DNA from: Orientallactaga sibirica
Taxonomy: Eukaryota > Chordata > Mammalia > Rodentia > Dipodidae
Direction: 5' to 3'
NCBI GenBank assembly: GCA_036365145.1
Contig: JAEOAD010000982.1
Location: 6,474,001-6,538,000, forward strand
DNA length: 64,000 nucleotides
A program made the translations under genes and the position numbers. Positions 43,320-56,162 of this stretch are shown here, one piece after another (position 1 is the stretch's first letter; each line of letters begins with the position of its first letter). The notes under the pieces are model-generated. The model saw only the letters and a program-made list of their open reading frames with translations. It was not told the origin of the DNA and searched no databases.

Positions 43320-45230
43320 GGTTGTGTTCATCCTGGTGCAGCCCAGGCGCCGGTTCCTAACATGCAGTGCAGTGTGCCATGAAGCTCTTCAGGCAACTCT
43401 GGTTTCTTTCTGGGTGAGGCACTGATTTTAGCTAGACTGGACCACTTAGATTTTTTTCATTGTTTGGGGGTTTTGGGAACTTTCTTTACAGATTTCTTGG
43501 GAGTAGTGAAGAATTTGGCCTCTGGCTTTTTTGGAGTCTGTCTCGGGGTTGTTTTTTTTTTTTGTTTTTTTTGTTTGTTTGTTTTGTTTTTTTTTGCCAG
43601 TGAAGAGTTTCTTTCTTTCTCCTGTTCCACTTTTGGCCTCTTCCCTGGGCACTTACCTGTGTCCCCAGGCCCTGAAGCTTCTGGGGTCCATGCAGTTGGC
43701 AGGGCCTTTCTCTTCTTGCCCAGAGGTGTGCTGGGACCAGGACTCTTTTGGAGACTTTTCTGTGACATGCTTTTGCATCTTAACTTTTTCTGTAGCTGGA
43801 GCTGTTCCTATCAGTACCAGCTGTGGAGTCTCATCTTCAGATTCGCCTGTGACTTTGGGTTGGGCACATACGTTACCAGTCTCCTTCTTCTTCTTCCTCC
43901 TCCTCCTTCTCCTCCTCCTCTTCTTCTTCTTCGAGCCAGGGCCCTTCACTGCAGCACCACAGACTTCATTACTTTTAACTTGAGGTAGGACGGATGCTGC
44001 CTTCTTGGCCTTTTGTCTCAACATTTTGTTTTTCTTCTTCAATTTTGTTTTTCCTGGTATTTCTCGTTTGTTTTTATCTTTGCCATCGTCTTCTTCATAC
44101 TGTGTAAGGACACAATGTGGTTTTCATTCACACAGGTGAGAAAGGAGGAAAAGATGGGAAGGGAAAGTGACTTTTCAGTTTTCACAAACAGGAGTTTCAC
44201 ACTTTGCCACTCCAGAGGCAACTTTTCTGAAAGCTTTTCCAGGACAGCTATGATGTTTCAATGATGTTCTGTGTCTGCACTCCAGTGTGACCAGTTCGTA
44301 CAGCGCTGCAAGACCCACTTGTGGAGATGTTTAAGACTGTCCCACTGACACAGTTACTGATCTCTTTTGACAAATTCTTTTTTTTAAATATTTTATTATT
44401 TATTTATTTGAGAGAGAGAGAGAGAGATACAGAAATAGACAGGTAGAGAGAGAGAGAATGGGCACGCCAGGGCCTCCAGCCATTGCAAACGAACTCCAGA
44501 TGCATTTGCCCCCTTGTGCTTCTGGCTAACGTGGGTCCTGGAGAATCGAGCCTCGAACCGGGATCCTTAGGCTTCACAGGCAAGCGCTTAACCGCTAAGC
44601 CATCTCTCCAGCCCTCTTTTGACAAATTCTTGGCCTGAAGGTTTATAGGCACTGGAACTTTCTTCCTCTGATAGAAATGTGTCCCTATGTGCGTGGGTAA
44701 AAGCCGCCTAATCCCTTCATCAGTAAGGAAGAAGTCAAAGCTATTCAGAAGGTTGGGCTTCACTTCATAGGCATTGTATTCTGTTCTTAAAGTTTGGAAA
44801 GGGATAATCCGAGAAATGGATTTAATGCCATGCTTATTCAAAAGTTTTCTTATAGAATCGTTCAGTCTGTTCAGATGATTCACGTTCATCCTTGATGAAT
44901 AAGCAGCTCTCTGCCAAATCAGTTCGAATACTATGAAGCAAGGACAATCTGACCGCAGTTCTTTTTCTGGAATTTTCCATAATATCACCATTAAGAATAA
45001 ATTCTCCTTTTCATTCAAAAGCAATCCATTATCCTTTTTTCCTGGATCTGGACTGTGCCAGCAGAAATTCCACTGCTTTTCTAATCTGCTCTTTGTCCAG
45101 CTGTTCCAGTGAAGTTGGGTCTGCTGGAGTGGCCAGGGAGGGCGTCAAAGTGGCGGTGGAAACCAAAAGTGAGAGGGAGGCCCAGCCCTCCATGTCGCCC
45201 TCACCGCGTGTAAGCACGCGTATGTTCTAG
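43320..45230 (-). pseudogene. RSL1D1: RSL1D1 retropseudogene, split by a SINE
   Basis: RSL1D1 (CSIG) is a nucleolar protein with a ribosomal L1 domain and a basic C-terminal tail. On the - strand the ATG is near 45193, followed by LEQLDKEQIRKAVEFLLAQ, a stop near 45029, [78 protein letters not shown] and finally [20 protein letters not shown]. These blocks are colinear with human RSL1D1 over nearly its whole length with no introns, which marks a processed copy. Several frameshifts and stops break it, and a DIP SINE sits at about 44381-44615 with direct repeats ctcttttgacaaattctt on both sides. A (CTT/CCT)n tract at 43880-43933 gives an expanded Lys/Arg run, and a T/G-rich tract at 43550-43597 gives a poly-Lys-like run. 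It cannot encode a full protein. Confidence 0.92.
44381..44615 (-). repeat. DIP SINE in the RSL1D1 pseudogene
   Basis: Full copy with target repeat ctcttttgacaaattctt on both sides, so it arrived after the retrocopy. Confidence 0.93.
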
Positions 45231-45282
45231 ATGGCTCTTTTGCAAGACAGTTCTCTTCATGGCTGGCAAGTTGGTATTAACT

Positions 45283-45385
45283 GCTGGTGGGAAACTTAAC
45301 TGGCAATGCACCCAGGACTGAACTCATGTACTCACACTTGTGCAGCAAGTGCTATAATTATGCACCGAATCATCTCCGCAGCCCC
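45283..45385 (-). repeat. Old B2-like SINE fragment
   Basis: ggactgaactcatgtactcac...gaatcatctccgcagcccc, diverged. Confidence 0.5.
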
Positions 45386-45389
45386 ATTA

Positions 45390-47085
45390 TTTTGAGAGCT
45401 TCACCCCTCAGTGATCCTGGGGATGAAAGCAGGGTCCTCATGTCTCTGGTTTCTAGGTGGCAGTGGGAAGGGAGAGGACATGGTGTTACTGTAGCAGCAG
45501 ATGCTTACCATCTCTGGACAGCACAGAGGCTGATGCTGCTGGGCGTGGCCTGAGCAGCACCTAGGCCGAGATGTCACAACTCTGTTTGCCAGCCTGCCCT
45601 CGGCATGGTTCCCCTCCACTCACAGCTCCCCAGGATGGGCTTGTCAACAGCTGGGACGAGATTTGGAAATGGATCACAAAGTCTTAGGAATTCCTGTGCC
45701 TGTAACAAGAGGCTCAAGTCACATTTGGACAGCTTCGTCCCTAAATGTATGGCTTAATGAAAATTGTGACAGATCCTCCACTGGAAGGACCCAGAGAGCA
45801 GCAGCTGGTTTTCTGGCCTTTGTACCACACCTCTGGGTGGTTGAGAAACCCTGATCCTAAAGCCCCGTGAGTTTCCCAAGGGGTACACTGAGGAGGAGGG
45901 AGGGTGGTGTTGGGAACGAAGACAGTATGGAGTAGAAGCTGAGCTGCTCGTGTGGCCTGTTGATTGGCTCGGCTGTCACCCAGAGAAATGTCCGAGTGGC
46001 CCTTTTGGTGGGCCTAGCAATGTGTCATGGTCACCTGAATTGGAAGCCAGATGTCTTGTAGTAGGGCCAGAATCTCGGGGACATGTTAAGAGGAGTATCG
46101 TGGGCTGTAAGGAGCTCCTTTACTCCCCAGGTTGCTGCTTGGCCACGGATCACATGACAAACATAGGTGAACGCTGTGTAAATAGTGTGTGATTCCTGCC
46201 CCTTGGCTGGAGAGCTCGAGTGAGGGCGATTAGCTCCGCTTTGGGGGCTGGTGTGGAATAACCCAGAAGAGCCTAGGTCCCATGACCTCTGTGACTCACC
46301 CTTGCAATTCCCCCCAAACCTGTGACCTGCCACCACAACGCTTCTTCCCTCTGTGCAGCAGCATTTGGTTCTGGCAGTACTGGAGCGGGATTGAAAGTCT
46401 GGCAAGGCTTTCAGGAAGTGCTGGTGTTCATAAGACAAAAGTCCCATACTTGTTCCATCTACTGAGACGGGGTGGAAGTCCCGGGAGTTGAGAGCTTAAA
46501 GGGCCTGGTAAGGCTTTTAAATTGGCTCAAGCTGGATGCTTGAATGTCTTTGCAGGGCTTTGAGACTATCAAGCTGAACCAGGTCAGGATGAGAATCCTG
46601 GTTGGGGGCCTGGTAGAATGTTCTTTTATGATAGCATCACTTTTGGCCACACACTATTTTCTTTGAGTCACGGCCCATGAAAGATCCTCAGAGGTGAGTG
46701 GTATGGAGGGCGGAGGAGCGTGTCCACGGCTTCTCCGGCCTTCCTCTCCCAGGTGTGCTATCTGTTGGGAAGAGTCAGGGTCTTGTCGACCATGTGAATT
46801 CCGTGAGGCGCATAGAAGGCATTTCCTCGGTAATGATCCTCCTCTACAGAATCCAGTTTCCAGGATCTCAATGGCCTCTTCAATCACAAGGACAGGTTAC
46901 TTACCAGAGTTGCAGCACCCTTTTAGAGGTATGTCATTGTGCCCTGGTCCCCTGGCACCTAGGAGACCCAGGGGCAATGGCCAAAATCTTGGCTGTCCTC
47001 TTTACCCCTTTGTACTCATTAGCTTTGGCCTCTAAACGTGGCTGTAGGACACCCCCGTCAGTTAGGCCAGTCTTGAAGAATGAAC
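45390..47085. other. 1.7 kb SINE-free intergenic stretch
   Basis: No SINE, LTR or L1 recognised. Open stretches up to ~142 codons occur on both strands (46698-47126 +, 46031-46447 -) but none resembles a known protein. It may be old unique DNA. Confidence 0.5.
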
Positions 47086-47089
47086 AGTG

Positions 47090-47370
47090 GCTGAGGGTCT
47101 GGGGAAATGGCTCAGTGGGAGGTTAACTAACTAACAGCACTTGGCACAAGCATGAGGCCCTGAGAAGGCCTGAGTTTGATTCCTCAGGAACTATGTAAAA
47201 CAGCTGGGCATGACCACACGTCTGTAAGCCCAGTCCTGCAGGGAGCAGAGGCAGGAGAATCAAGGGTCACAGAAATTGCAGCTCCGTGTCGTGTCCAGAG
47301 ACAGACTCTGTCTCCAGAACATTCCCGAGTGAGCAACACTGGAGGACTGCCAGGACTCTTGTAATATACT
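47090..47370 (+). repeat. Composite B2/B4-like SINE
   Basis: ctggggaaatggctcagtgg...cagctgggcatgaccacac...agagacagactctgtctc. Confidence 0.5.
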
Positions 47371-47756
47371 TAAAACCTGGGGGATATCTAGGAGGGGAAA
47401 GCATTACTCAGGCTATAAGATAAGGGTGCAACTTCCTCCCAGAGCAGGGATGGGTGTGAAGTGAGGGGACATCCCATGAGGGACCTCATTGCGTTGGTGG
47501 GTTGGAAGGGAGAGGTTGCTTCTTGGAAGTACTCTCAGAGAAGTTAATAGAGGCAGAGTAAGCCTAAACCTTAAGCCCACATCTGTTGGCCACAGGGAAA
47601 AACAAGGCTAACAGTCCCCGCTCGGTACCACAGAGTGCTCCCCTCTAGCTTAGAATCCTTGAGAATTTTGATTAATAACTAGATACTCAGAAATAATGTG
47701 ACGAATACTAAACTGGAGATTGACAATAAAAAAAACACAAATAAAAAGGTTAACAT

Positions 47757-47904
47757 AGGGCTGGAGGGATGACTTAGCAGTTAAGATGCTTGCTTGCAAA
47801 GCCTAAGGACCCAGGATCAATTCTCCAGATCCCTTGGAAGCCAGATACACATGGCGGTGCATACGTCTGGAGTTCATTTGCAGTGCTTGAGGCCCTGGAG
47901 CACC

Positions 47905-47941
<37 letters not shown>

Positions 47942-47998
47942 CCTCCCTCCCTCCTTCCCTCTCTCTGGCTCTAATAAATGAATAAAAAATTTTTTAAA
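47757..47998 (+). repeat. DIP SINE
   Basis: Full copy with long CT/CCCT tract; aataaaaaggttaacat flanks both ends (target repeat). The ~390 bases before it show nothing recognisable. Confidence 0.92.
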
Positions 47999-48171
47999 AA
48001 TAATAAAAAGGTTAACACATGATTTAGGTTACAGCAGAGAAAGCAATTTGGATTATGAAAGAAATAACTCACTTTATACTACCAATACAACTCTTGTTCT
48101 TATATTGGAGAATTCCTTTAAGTCATTTTCCTCTATGTAAATTATTTTATATATAAGTACACATAATTTTT

Positions 48172-48546
48172 GTTATGGTTTAAATAGCAAATGTCCCCCA
48201 TAGGCTCATATGTTAAATATTTGGTTCATAAATGTTGGAGCTATTTTGGAAAGTGGTGGAAACTTTAGGAGGTGAAGCCTATTTGAAGGAAGTAGATCAA
48301 CTGGGGGGTGGGTCTTTGAAAGTTATACTTTGCCCCAGATCCCTAATTTTTCTGCTTTCTGTCAGCTATGAGGTAAAGAACATCCTTGGCCATGTGTTCC
48401 TACTGCCATCATATTCTGCCCAAGTGCATGAAGCCAAATGATCACAGACTTAACCATCCGAAACAATGAGCCAAAGTAAATTCTTTCTCCATTTCAGTTG
48501 TTTTATCAGGTATTTTGTTATAAGCACTGGGAGATTAACTAAAACA
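48172..48546 (+). mobile_element. MaLR-type LTR
   Basis: tgttatggtttaaatagcaa ... cttaaccatccgaaacaatgagccaaa... ending gggagattaactaaaaca. Same LTR group as 13297-13603, more diverged. Confidence 0.65.
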
Positions 48547-48604
48547 ACCCCTGTGATTGTAGGATGCTGTTTACCTGTACCTTTTATACCTATGAAAATA
48601 TAAG

Positions 48605-49170
48605 CATTTTTTTTTTTTTTTTTTTTTTTTTTTTGGTTTTTGCGAGGTAGGGTCTCACTCTGGTCCAGGCTGACCTGGAATTCACTATGTAGTCTCAGGG
48701 TGGCCTCGAACTCTCGGCGATCCTCCTACCTCTGCCTCCCGAGTGCTGGGATTAAAGGCGTGCGCCACCACGCCTCGCTTAAGCATTTTCTTTTTTAAAA
48801 ACTTTTTAAAAGCTGGGCGTGGTGGCGCACGCCTTTAATCCCAGCACTCGGGAGGCAGAGGTAGGAGGATCGCCGAGAGTTCGAGGCCACCCTGAGACTA
48901 CATAATGAATTCCAGGTCAGCCTGGACCAGAGTGAGACCCAAAAAAAAAAAAAAAACTTTTAAAAAACATTTTTTAAATTTATTTAATTGACAGAAAAAA
49001 AGGGGGGGGTGGAGAGAATGGGCATGCCAGGGCCTCCAGCCACTGCAAAGGAACTCTAGATGCATGCGCCCCCTTGTGCATCTGGCTTATGTGGGTCCTG
49101 GGGAATTGAACCTGGGTCCTTTGGCTTTGCAAACAAACGCCTTAACCGCTAAGCCATCCCTGTAGCCCAT
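48605..49170. repeat. B1 (-), B1 (+) and DIP (-)
   Basis: B1 (-) 48605-48780 with ataagcatttt/ttaagcatttt flanks, B1 (+) 48812-48955, DIP (-) 48965-49170 with a G run replacing part of the GA tract. Confidence 0.9.
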
Positions 49171-49529
49171 TATAAGTATTTTCTTCATTGTTGGCTGATT
49201 TTCATAGTCACCACTTTAGTAAATAGGCCATCCTTTACTTACTGGACTCCCAGAGTTAGATTTCAAAAATACCCCAATGGCTCTTACCTGGACAGGTTCC
49301 CCATGTCAGCAGGCATCAGTCTGCTGTCAACACAACCTTCTAGTATCTCGTCCACCCCATCATGCGTCCTTCATGAAGATGGATACTTCTCACCAAACAT
49401 GCTGAGCTTTGCTGTGTCTCAAGGTCTTCACTCTTCATTTTCCTTCACCCTTTGCCTGAAAACTCCAAGTCCAAGATGTAGCTCAGAAGCCTTCTCTAGC
49501 AGACAGCTTCAGGTTCACTGAGATGAACT

Positions 49530-49853
49530 TCCAGACCAGGCACAGTTATGGAGGAAGGGATATTATTTATTGAAGCTTACAGATCCAGGGGAAGTTCCAT
49601 AATGGCAGAAGAAGTGGCCTGCTCTCACAAGGCCAGGCAAGAGAGCAAAGCCCCCAGCCACCCAGCGCACTTCAGGAACTCCAATTAGGGACACTTTGCA
49701 TATCTTTGCAATGGAATCTTAAACCATCACCACACCTTAAGACCAGCCCCCCAGTGACATTGCCTCTAGCAAGGTGATTGCAGATGCAAACTATAACTAA
49801 TAAAACACTGAATATATTGGGGGACATATATTCAAACTACCACACCTGCTGTA
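49530..49853. mobile_element. ERVL/MLT2-like LTR
   Basis: ttatggaggaagggatatta ... ggaagttccataatggcaga ... gacattgcctctagcaagg ... ttcaaactaccacacc. A short piece of the same kind is at 40386-40450. Confidence 0.5.
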
Positions 49854-50061
49854 CTGTGAGCCCTTTCCCAGTTTGCCCGTCCATGCCAGATAGCTTCAAA
49901 TACTCAGAGCTGCCCTAGACAGGAAAGAAACATCAGATCCTTCCATCTCCAATACTGAGGCCAACACCACCGCTCAACAGACAATCTATCAACAGACATT
50001 TGTCAAACAGAAAATTGTGACAAGTGCCATATTATGGGACATCAAGAACAACTCTCTAGCT

Positions 50062-50295
50062 AGGCAGGCACCATACTTGATGCCTGCAATCCCAGAATTC
50101 CCATCAGAGGCAGGATCAAGAGTTTGAGGCCAGCCTAGGCTACACAACAAGACCTTGTCACAAAGCAAACAGAACAACTCCCCGTCCCAAAGCCAGGTTT
50201 GTTGGTGTATGACTATAATTCCAGTGTGGCAGAGGCAGGAGGATTGTGGGTTTGGGGCAAGTCTGGGCAACATACTGAGACACAGTTTCAGCCAA
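50062..50295 (+). repeat. Two old B1-like fragments
   Basis: 50062-50170 and 50190-50295, strongly diverged. Confidence 0.55.
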
Positions 50296-50454
50296 CCCCC
50301 TCAAAAAAGAATTTTCTGATAGTACCTATATATTATTGATAGTACTCAAAACAATTTTACTGACTATATTCTAATATATGCCATGAAGACCAAACAGAAT
50401 TAAAGGGAACTGGTATAATTATTATACTTAAGAAACAGTAACTGTTTCTATTTT

Positions 50455-51423
50455 TTTGTTTGTTTGTTTGTTTTTTGGTTTTTCGAGGTAGGTTTTCACT
50501 CTAGCTCAGGCTGACCTGGAATTCACTATGTAGTCTCAGGGTGGCCTCGAACTCACGGCGATCCTCCTACCTCTGCCTCCCAAGTGCTGGGATTAAAGGC
50601 GTGCGCCACCACGCCCAGCTAACTGTTTCTATTTTAAGGAAAAGTATCATGAACATTTATTTGTGAATGTTAATAAAATGTATGAAGTAGAAGCAAATAT
50701 GGTAAAATTCAAATCAACCAAGAACAGAGGTTGAGAAATACAAATTTGGATGGTAGGTTACAGAAATTTTCAAAAGTAGAAGTATAGAACACTCACAGTT
50801 CACACACAAGCATATAGAAGGGAAAAGAAAGTATAAACTCCCATGTTCTATTAATAGTCCTTGAGCAGGGGTTAGCTCATTAGAGCCTTCAGGACAAATC
50901 CAGCTCACTACCTGTTTTTTTTTTTTTCTTAAAGTTTTATTGGAACACAGCTACTCTCTTGTGTTTGCACTTTGTTTTTCTTTTTTTCAAAAAAAATTTT
51001 ATTCATTTATTTATTTGAGAGAGAGAGAGAATGGGCGTGCCAGGGCCTCCAGCCATTGCAAACAAGCTCCAGACACATGTGCCACCTTATACATCTGGCT
51101 TATGTGGGTCCTGGGGACTCAAACCTGGGTCCTATGGCTTTACAGGCAAGTGCCTTAACTGCTAAGCCATCTCTCCAGCCCTAGATCTACCACATGGGTA
51201 TTTCCTTTAAACTCCTGGCCTGCTACCTGTGTAATTTCTCTAAACTTGGAGTAACCATGGGTGTAGCTCTTTTTTTTTTTTTTAACAAGGTAGGGTCTCA
51301 CTCTAGCCCAGGCTGACCTGGAATTCACTGTGTAATCTCGGGGTGGCCTCAAACTCACAGCGATCCTCCTACCTCTGCCTCCCGAGTGCTGGGATTAAAG
51401 GTGTGCACCACCACGCCCGGCTT
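50455..51423 (-). repeat. B1, DIP and B1
   Basis: B1 50455-50620 (target repeat aactgtttctatttt), DIP 50985-51182, B1 51270-51423. Confidence 0.9.
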
Positions 51424-51934
51424 CTTTTAACTTTCTTCCATGGGGAGGCTCAGGGCAGATGCTGTGCCTTCCATACCAGTATAAGTTTCTTCTAAATCCC
51501 AACATAAGCTTCTAGATCCTATCTTCCCCATGCGTGAGGCTCTGTCCCAGTCTCTTCCTGGACCCAGTTTCCCTTAAATAAACCTCATGACTTATTATTT
51601 CTCCCTAAATAAGATCAATAATTCATAATTTATATCTCATGAGTCCATTTTTATCACTTCTTTGTTAAAATTAGGATAAGGACCCAAAATCCATAAGTTC
51701 AAAAGTTCATAAGTTTGGGATACCCTCCTGAACTCCAGAATCCTGCATCATATTAAGGAAAACTTTTCCAGCCCCTGGGATAGAATACAGAAAAGTCAGG
51801 AGTGTTAAGAGCCCTGGTTACACAATTGCTTTGCTCTAAGCATTAGGCCATGGGCAGAGAAGGGAGACCTCAAGACTGCCTTTAGACAAAAGGCCATTAC
51901 CCTTGGGCCATCAGGAAGAGGAGTGTTACAATCA
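51424..51934. other. Intergenic sequence, nothing recognised
   Basis: No gene or repeat identified between a B1 and an LTR. Confidence 0.4.
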
Positions 51935-52272
51935 GCTTCACCTTGCTGGCAGAAATCACCCAACCAAGAGCAGCTTGTGGGAGGAAAGGGTTTATTTTGG
52001 CTTACAGACTTCAGGGGAAGCTCCATGATGGCAGGGGGAAACAATGGCATGAGCAGAGGGTGGACATCACCTCCTGGCCAACATCAGGTGGACAACAGCA
52101 ACAGGAAGGTGTGCCAAACACTGGCAAGGGGAAACTGGCTATAACACACATAAGCCCACCCCCAACAATACACCGCCTCCAGGAGGTGTTAATTCCCAAA
52201 TTGCCATTACCTGGGGACCTAGCATTCAGAACGCCTAAGTTTATAGGGGACACCTGAATCAAACCACCGCAA
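51935..52272. mobile_element. ERVL/MLT2-like LTR
   Basis: cttcaccttgctggcagaaa ... gggtttattttggcttacag ... aagctccatgatggcagggg ... acctgaatcaaaccaccgca. Best preserved copy of this family here. Confidence 0.55.
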
Positions 52273-52479
52273 GAAGTAACTTGTGTGCATGTGTATCAGC
52301 ACCGCCCAGTCCTCCTGAGACACCAATGATACATACATCTAGCCTGTGCCTCCAACAGTGCCTTTGCAGTGCGCCTGCCTAGTCACACAGTAGTTTAACC
52401 AAGCCAAGTGTTCAGATTCATGTGGGCTACTTGAGTGTCTGTGAGGGGCTCATTCAAACATGAGCAGGAGTCAGGCTGA

Positions 52480-52610
52480 AGTGTAGCTCAGTGGTAGAGC
52501 ACATGCTTAGCATTCTTGAGTCCCAGTGTTTATTCTTCAAGACTAAACAAAGATTAGTAAATATATGTTAAAATGTGATTCATGAACTTCCTTAGCCTTT
52601 TTAAAAATTT

Positions 52611-52649
<39 letters not shown>

Positions 52650-52863
52650 TTTGAGAGAGTGAGAGAGGGAAAGAGGCAGACACACACACACACACAGCAA
52701 GAGAGAGAGAGAATGGGCACGCCAGGGCCTCCAGCCATTGCAAATGAACTCCAGACACATGCACTACCTTGTGCATCTGGCTTACGTGGGTCCTGGGGAA
52801 TCGAACTGGGGTCCTTTGGCTTTGCAGGCAAACGCCTTAACTGCTAAGCCATCTTTCCAGTCC
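52480..52863. repeat. ID (+) and DIP (-) SINEs
   Basis: ID 52480-52550 (gtgtagctcagtggtagagc). DIP (-) 52605-52863 with a long TTTA run and a CA repeat; cttccttagcctttttaaa recurs after it as target repeat. Confidence 0.85.
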
Positions 52864-53500
52864 CTTCCTTAGCCTTTTTATATTAGACATCTCAGATTTG
52901 AGACTTTGGTGTGAATGAGGACTTTATAGCATTTATACATCCCCCCCAAAAGTTTTCTCATTTCAGATGAGCAGGTTCTACAAAAAGAAGCATTAGGTAA
53001 AAGTTAAGCAAGGTTTTGGGCTATGTGCCATGTGTACATGAGTGTCCATCCTAATTGTCACATCCCACCACACACAACCCATCCAGTCACACACGCACTT
53101 CTTAAAAAACACACCTGCCACCAAAGAGTCACATGGAGAACGTGGCCATTTGGGACCTGCCTCGCATATCAAAGGCAGACTCCCATGCTGTTTCAACATG
53201 GCAAGGTGAGAGAAGGGGCACAGCTTGAAGACCCTCATGGAGACACAGACATGAGGCTCTAGCTCCCCTCTTGAGTCAGTGCTCAGACCTGCCTGGGTTT
53301 GACTGGCAAGTCCACCATATCTGTGACCTTGAACACCTTGCCTCACTTCTGATGCTTCCTGTGTAAAATAGGGATGAAACCAATGACCCACAGAAAGATG
53401 GTAGGAGTTAAGCAAGTTGAAGGCAGCCCTATAAGGATGTCAAGGTCCCTCCTCTCTCACGGGCACACCTACCCCTCTCCTTCCTTTCTAAAAATTATTT
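52864..53500. other. Intergenic sequence, nothing recognised
   Basis: About 640 bases without a recognised repeat or gene. Confidence 0.4.
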
Positions 53501-53504
53501 TTGT

Positions 53505-54366
53505 TAGCCAGCCATGGTGGCGCACACCTTTAGTCCCAGCACTTGGGAGGCAGAGGTAGGAGGATCTCAGTGGGTTCGAGGCCACCCTGAGACTACATAG
53601 TGAATTCCAGGTCAGCCTGAGCTAGAGTGAGACCCTACCTAAAAAAAAATATTTTATTTATTTACCTGATAAGGGGGCAAGGTCCTCCTTGTCCCTGCTA
53701 ACAAACTCCAAATGCATCTGGCTCTACATGGGTATTGGGAAATGAAACCTGGGCCCATAGCCTTTGCAAGCAGGCACCTTTAGTGGCTGAGTCATCTCCC
53801 CAGCCCTTTCCTTCCTTTGTTTTGTGTGTGTGTGAATGTTTTTGTACGAGACTGTTAGTGTACGCATGCCATGGCATGCACGTGGAGGTCAGAGGATAAC
53901 ATGACCTGTTGGTCCTTACCTTCTACCTGCTGGAGGTCGGGTCTCTCATTGTTTACTGCTCTGTTCCGTGGCTAGCTGGCTCAGGAGCTTCTGGGTGAGC
54001 TCCTGTCTCCAGCTCCCTTATGGCCCCAGGTGTGCTGAGCTTACATTTATGTGAGTTATGGGGATCCAATCTCAGTTACTCATGCTTGGATGGCAAGCAC
54101 TTAATCCACTCCCCAACCCCTCCTTTCCCCCTTGTTACTTGTCTCTCTCTTCCCATGTTGAGCTTGCTTAGCTCACAGATTCATTACTTGAGGCACCATG
54201 TTTTTGTTTTTCTTTTTTTTTTGGTTTTTCGAGATAGGGTCTCACTCTAGTCCATGCTGACCTGGAATTCACTATGTAATCTCAGGGTGGCCTCCATCTC
54301 ATGGTGATCCTCCTACCTCTGCCTCCCGAGTGCTGAGATTAAAGGCGTGAGCCACTACGCCCGGCT
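53505..54366. repeat. B1 (+), DIP (-), composite SINE (-) and B1 (-)
   Basis: B1 53505-53650, degenerate DIP 53650-53805, composite SINE 53822-54120, B1 54205-54366 (target repeat gaggcaccatgttttt). Confidence 0.75.
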
Positions 54367-55224
54367 GAGGCACCATGTTTTTCACCGTAGATTCCTGTTG
54401 CTTTCCAAAGGAAGGGCATGTGCCAAGATTTTCATGCTTTATCAGGTGAAGTCAGTGGCTCAAAATAAAGCAAAAATCAGGCTCTTTGGGTTCTGAGCCC
54501 AAGTTCCAAATTCATTCCTTGTATGGCATCTTTGCAGATCTGCAGAATTCCCCAGAGGGCAGGGGAACGAGTTCAGTGCCAAGATATAAGCCACTACAAA
54601 ACATGGTGCCCTCCTAAAGCTTTGTAGTCACCTGCAGCATTTTGTGCATTCGACAGCATTGCACTACGCAAACTGAATGCAGAATGCGTGGATGGAGCTT
54701 TTAGCCTAAGTAAAAGCTTTCTATTTGCAGAACACTTTGTGATTCTGCTGACACCATGTTTTGGGACTAAGGACATCTGTGTTTATCTTGGAATGCTGGG
54801 AAAGGAGATTTTGATGGGTATTCTCCTGTCATTAGGGAAATCTAATATTCATCAATAGTTTTAAACGAGCCATGGTATCTCCCGCTTCTGAGATAGGGAG
54901 TTGCTATCTACTTTGTTTTGTTTAAGCCATTATCTGCATAAACTCTGCATGAACCTTGCACACAGAGCTGGTCTAATAAAAATTCTGCAGGCTGTTGCCT
55001 CTGGGCTCTCCGTGCAAAAGAAAATGCCTGGAGTCCCCGGTTCTGTTGACTCGCCCCAGTCTTAGCTCAATTCCTCGGCACCGGTCATTCAGGACCTGGA
55101 AACAGGTTCAGTGGGCCCCAGCAGGTTCTTAGTTCCCCAGTACTGCTGCTGTGATAAATTGTCATAAACTTGGAGGAGTGTAGCCATCCTTGTAGACTTT
55201 GTATCCCCCTAGCATGCATTTTTG

Positions 55225-55935
55225 TTTTTATATTTGTTTATTTATCTATTGTTTTTTCAATGTAGGGTCTTGCTGTAGCCAGTCTGACCAGGAATTCACA
55301 ATGTAGACTCAAGCTGACCTTGAACTCACAGTGATCCTCCTACCTTTGCCTCCTGAGTGCTGGAATTAAAGGTATGTGCCACCATGCCCAGCTTGTTTTT
55401 ATTTTTTAATATTTTTATTGTGCTGGAGAGATGGCTTAGTGGTTAAGGCACTTGCTTGCAAAGCCAAAGGACCCAGGTTCGGTTCCCCAGGACCCACGGA
55501 AGCCAGATGCATAAGGTGGCACATGCATCTGGAGATCGTTTGCAGTGGCTGGGAACCCTGGAGCACCCATTCTCTCTCTCCCCTTCCACCTTTCTCTCTT
55601 TCTCACATAAAAAATAAAATATTGCCGGGCGTGGTGGCACACACCTTTAATCCCAGCACTCGGGAGGCAGAGGTAGGAGGATCACCATGAGTTCAAGGCC
55701 ACCCTGAGACTACATAGTGAATTTCAGGTCAGCCTGAGTTAGAGTGAAAGTGCAACCCAACCTCGGGAAAAAAATTAAAAATAAAAATACATTTAGTATT
55801 TTTATTTATTGTATCTATGCTTTGAGGTAACTTCTCTGCAAATGAACTGCAGACGCATGCACACCTGGTACTGAGTAATCAAACCCGGGCCTTTAGGCTT
55901 TGCAAGCAAGTAGCTAAATCGCTGAGTCATCTCAT
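55225..55935. repeat. SINE cluster in duplication 3, copy A
   Basis: B1 (-) 55225-55395, DIP (+) 55422-55615, B1 (+) 55623-55790, degenerate DIP (-) 55800-55935. Copy B counterparts: 56893-57063, 57093-57286, 57290-57450, 57460-57600. Confidence 0.85.
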
Positions 55936-56162
55936 AGCATTTAGACCGTCGCAGCCTTTGCAAGAGCCAGTCCTTAGGCTTGTTTGTAAGAAGACTCTGC
56001 CAGAGCCTACAGGACCAGCTGGGTCTGGGAGTTCAAGTGCTCACCTCCAGCAGCAACCCACACTGGTTGACTGAGTGGGGCATGAGCTGTCCAGTCTCCC
56101 TGTATAATCAGACAGCTGGCTGTGATGAATCCACTTCACAAAAGATTCTGTCTGGCACATAG

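Noticed and set aside
43464..43988. Long + strand open frames over the RSL1D1 copy
   Set aside because: They are the antisense of the RSL1D1 pseudogene, kept open by its Lys-rich coding bias.
46031..47126. Open stretches of 138 and 142 codons on opposite strands
   Set aside because: They resemble no known protein and have no splice or start context; the region is described as unique intergenic DNA.
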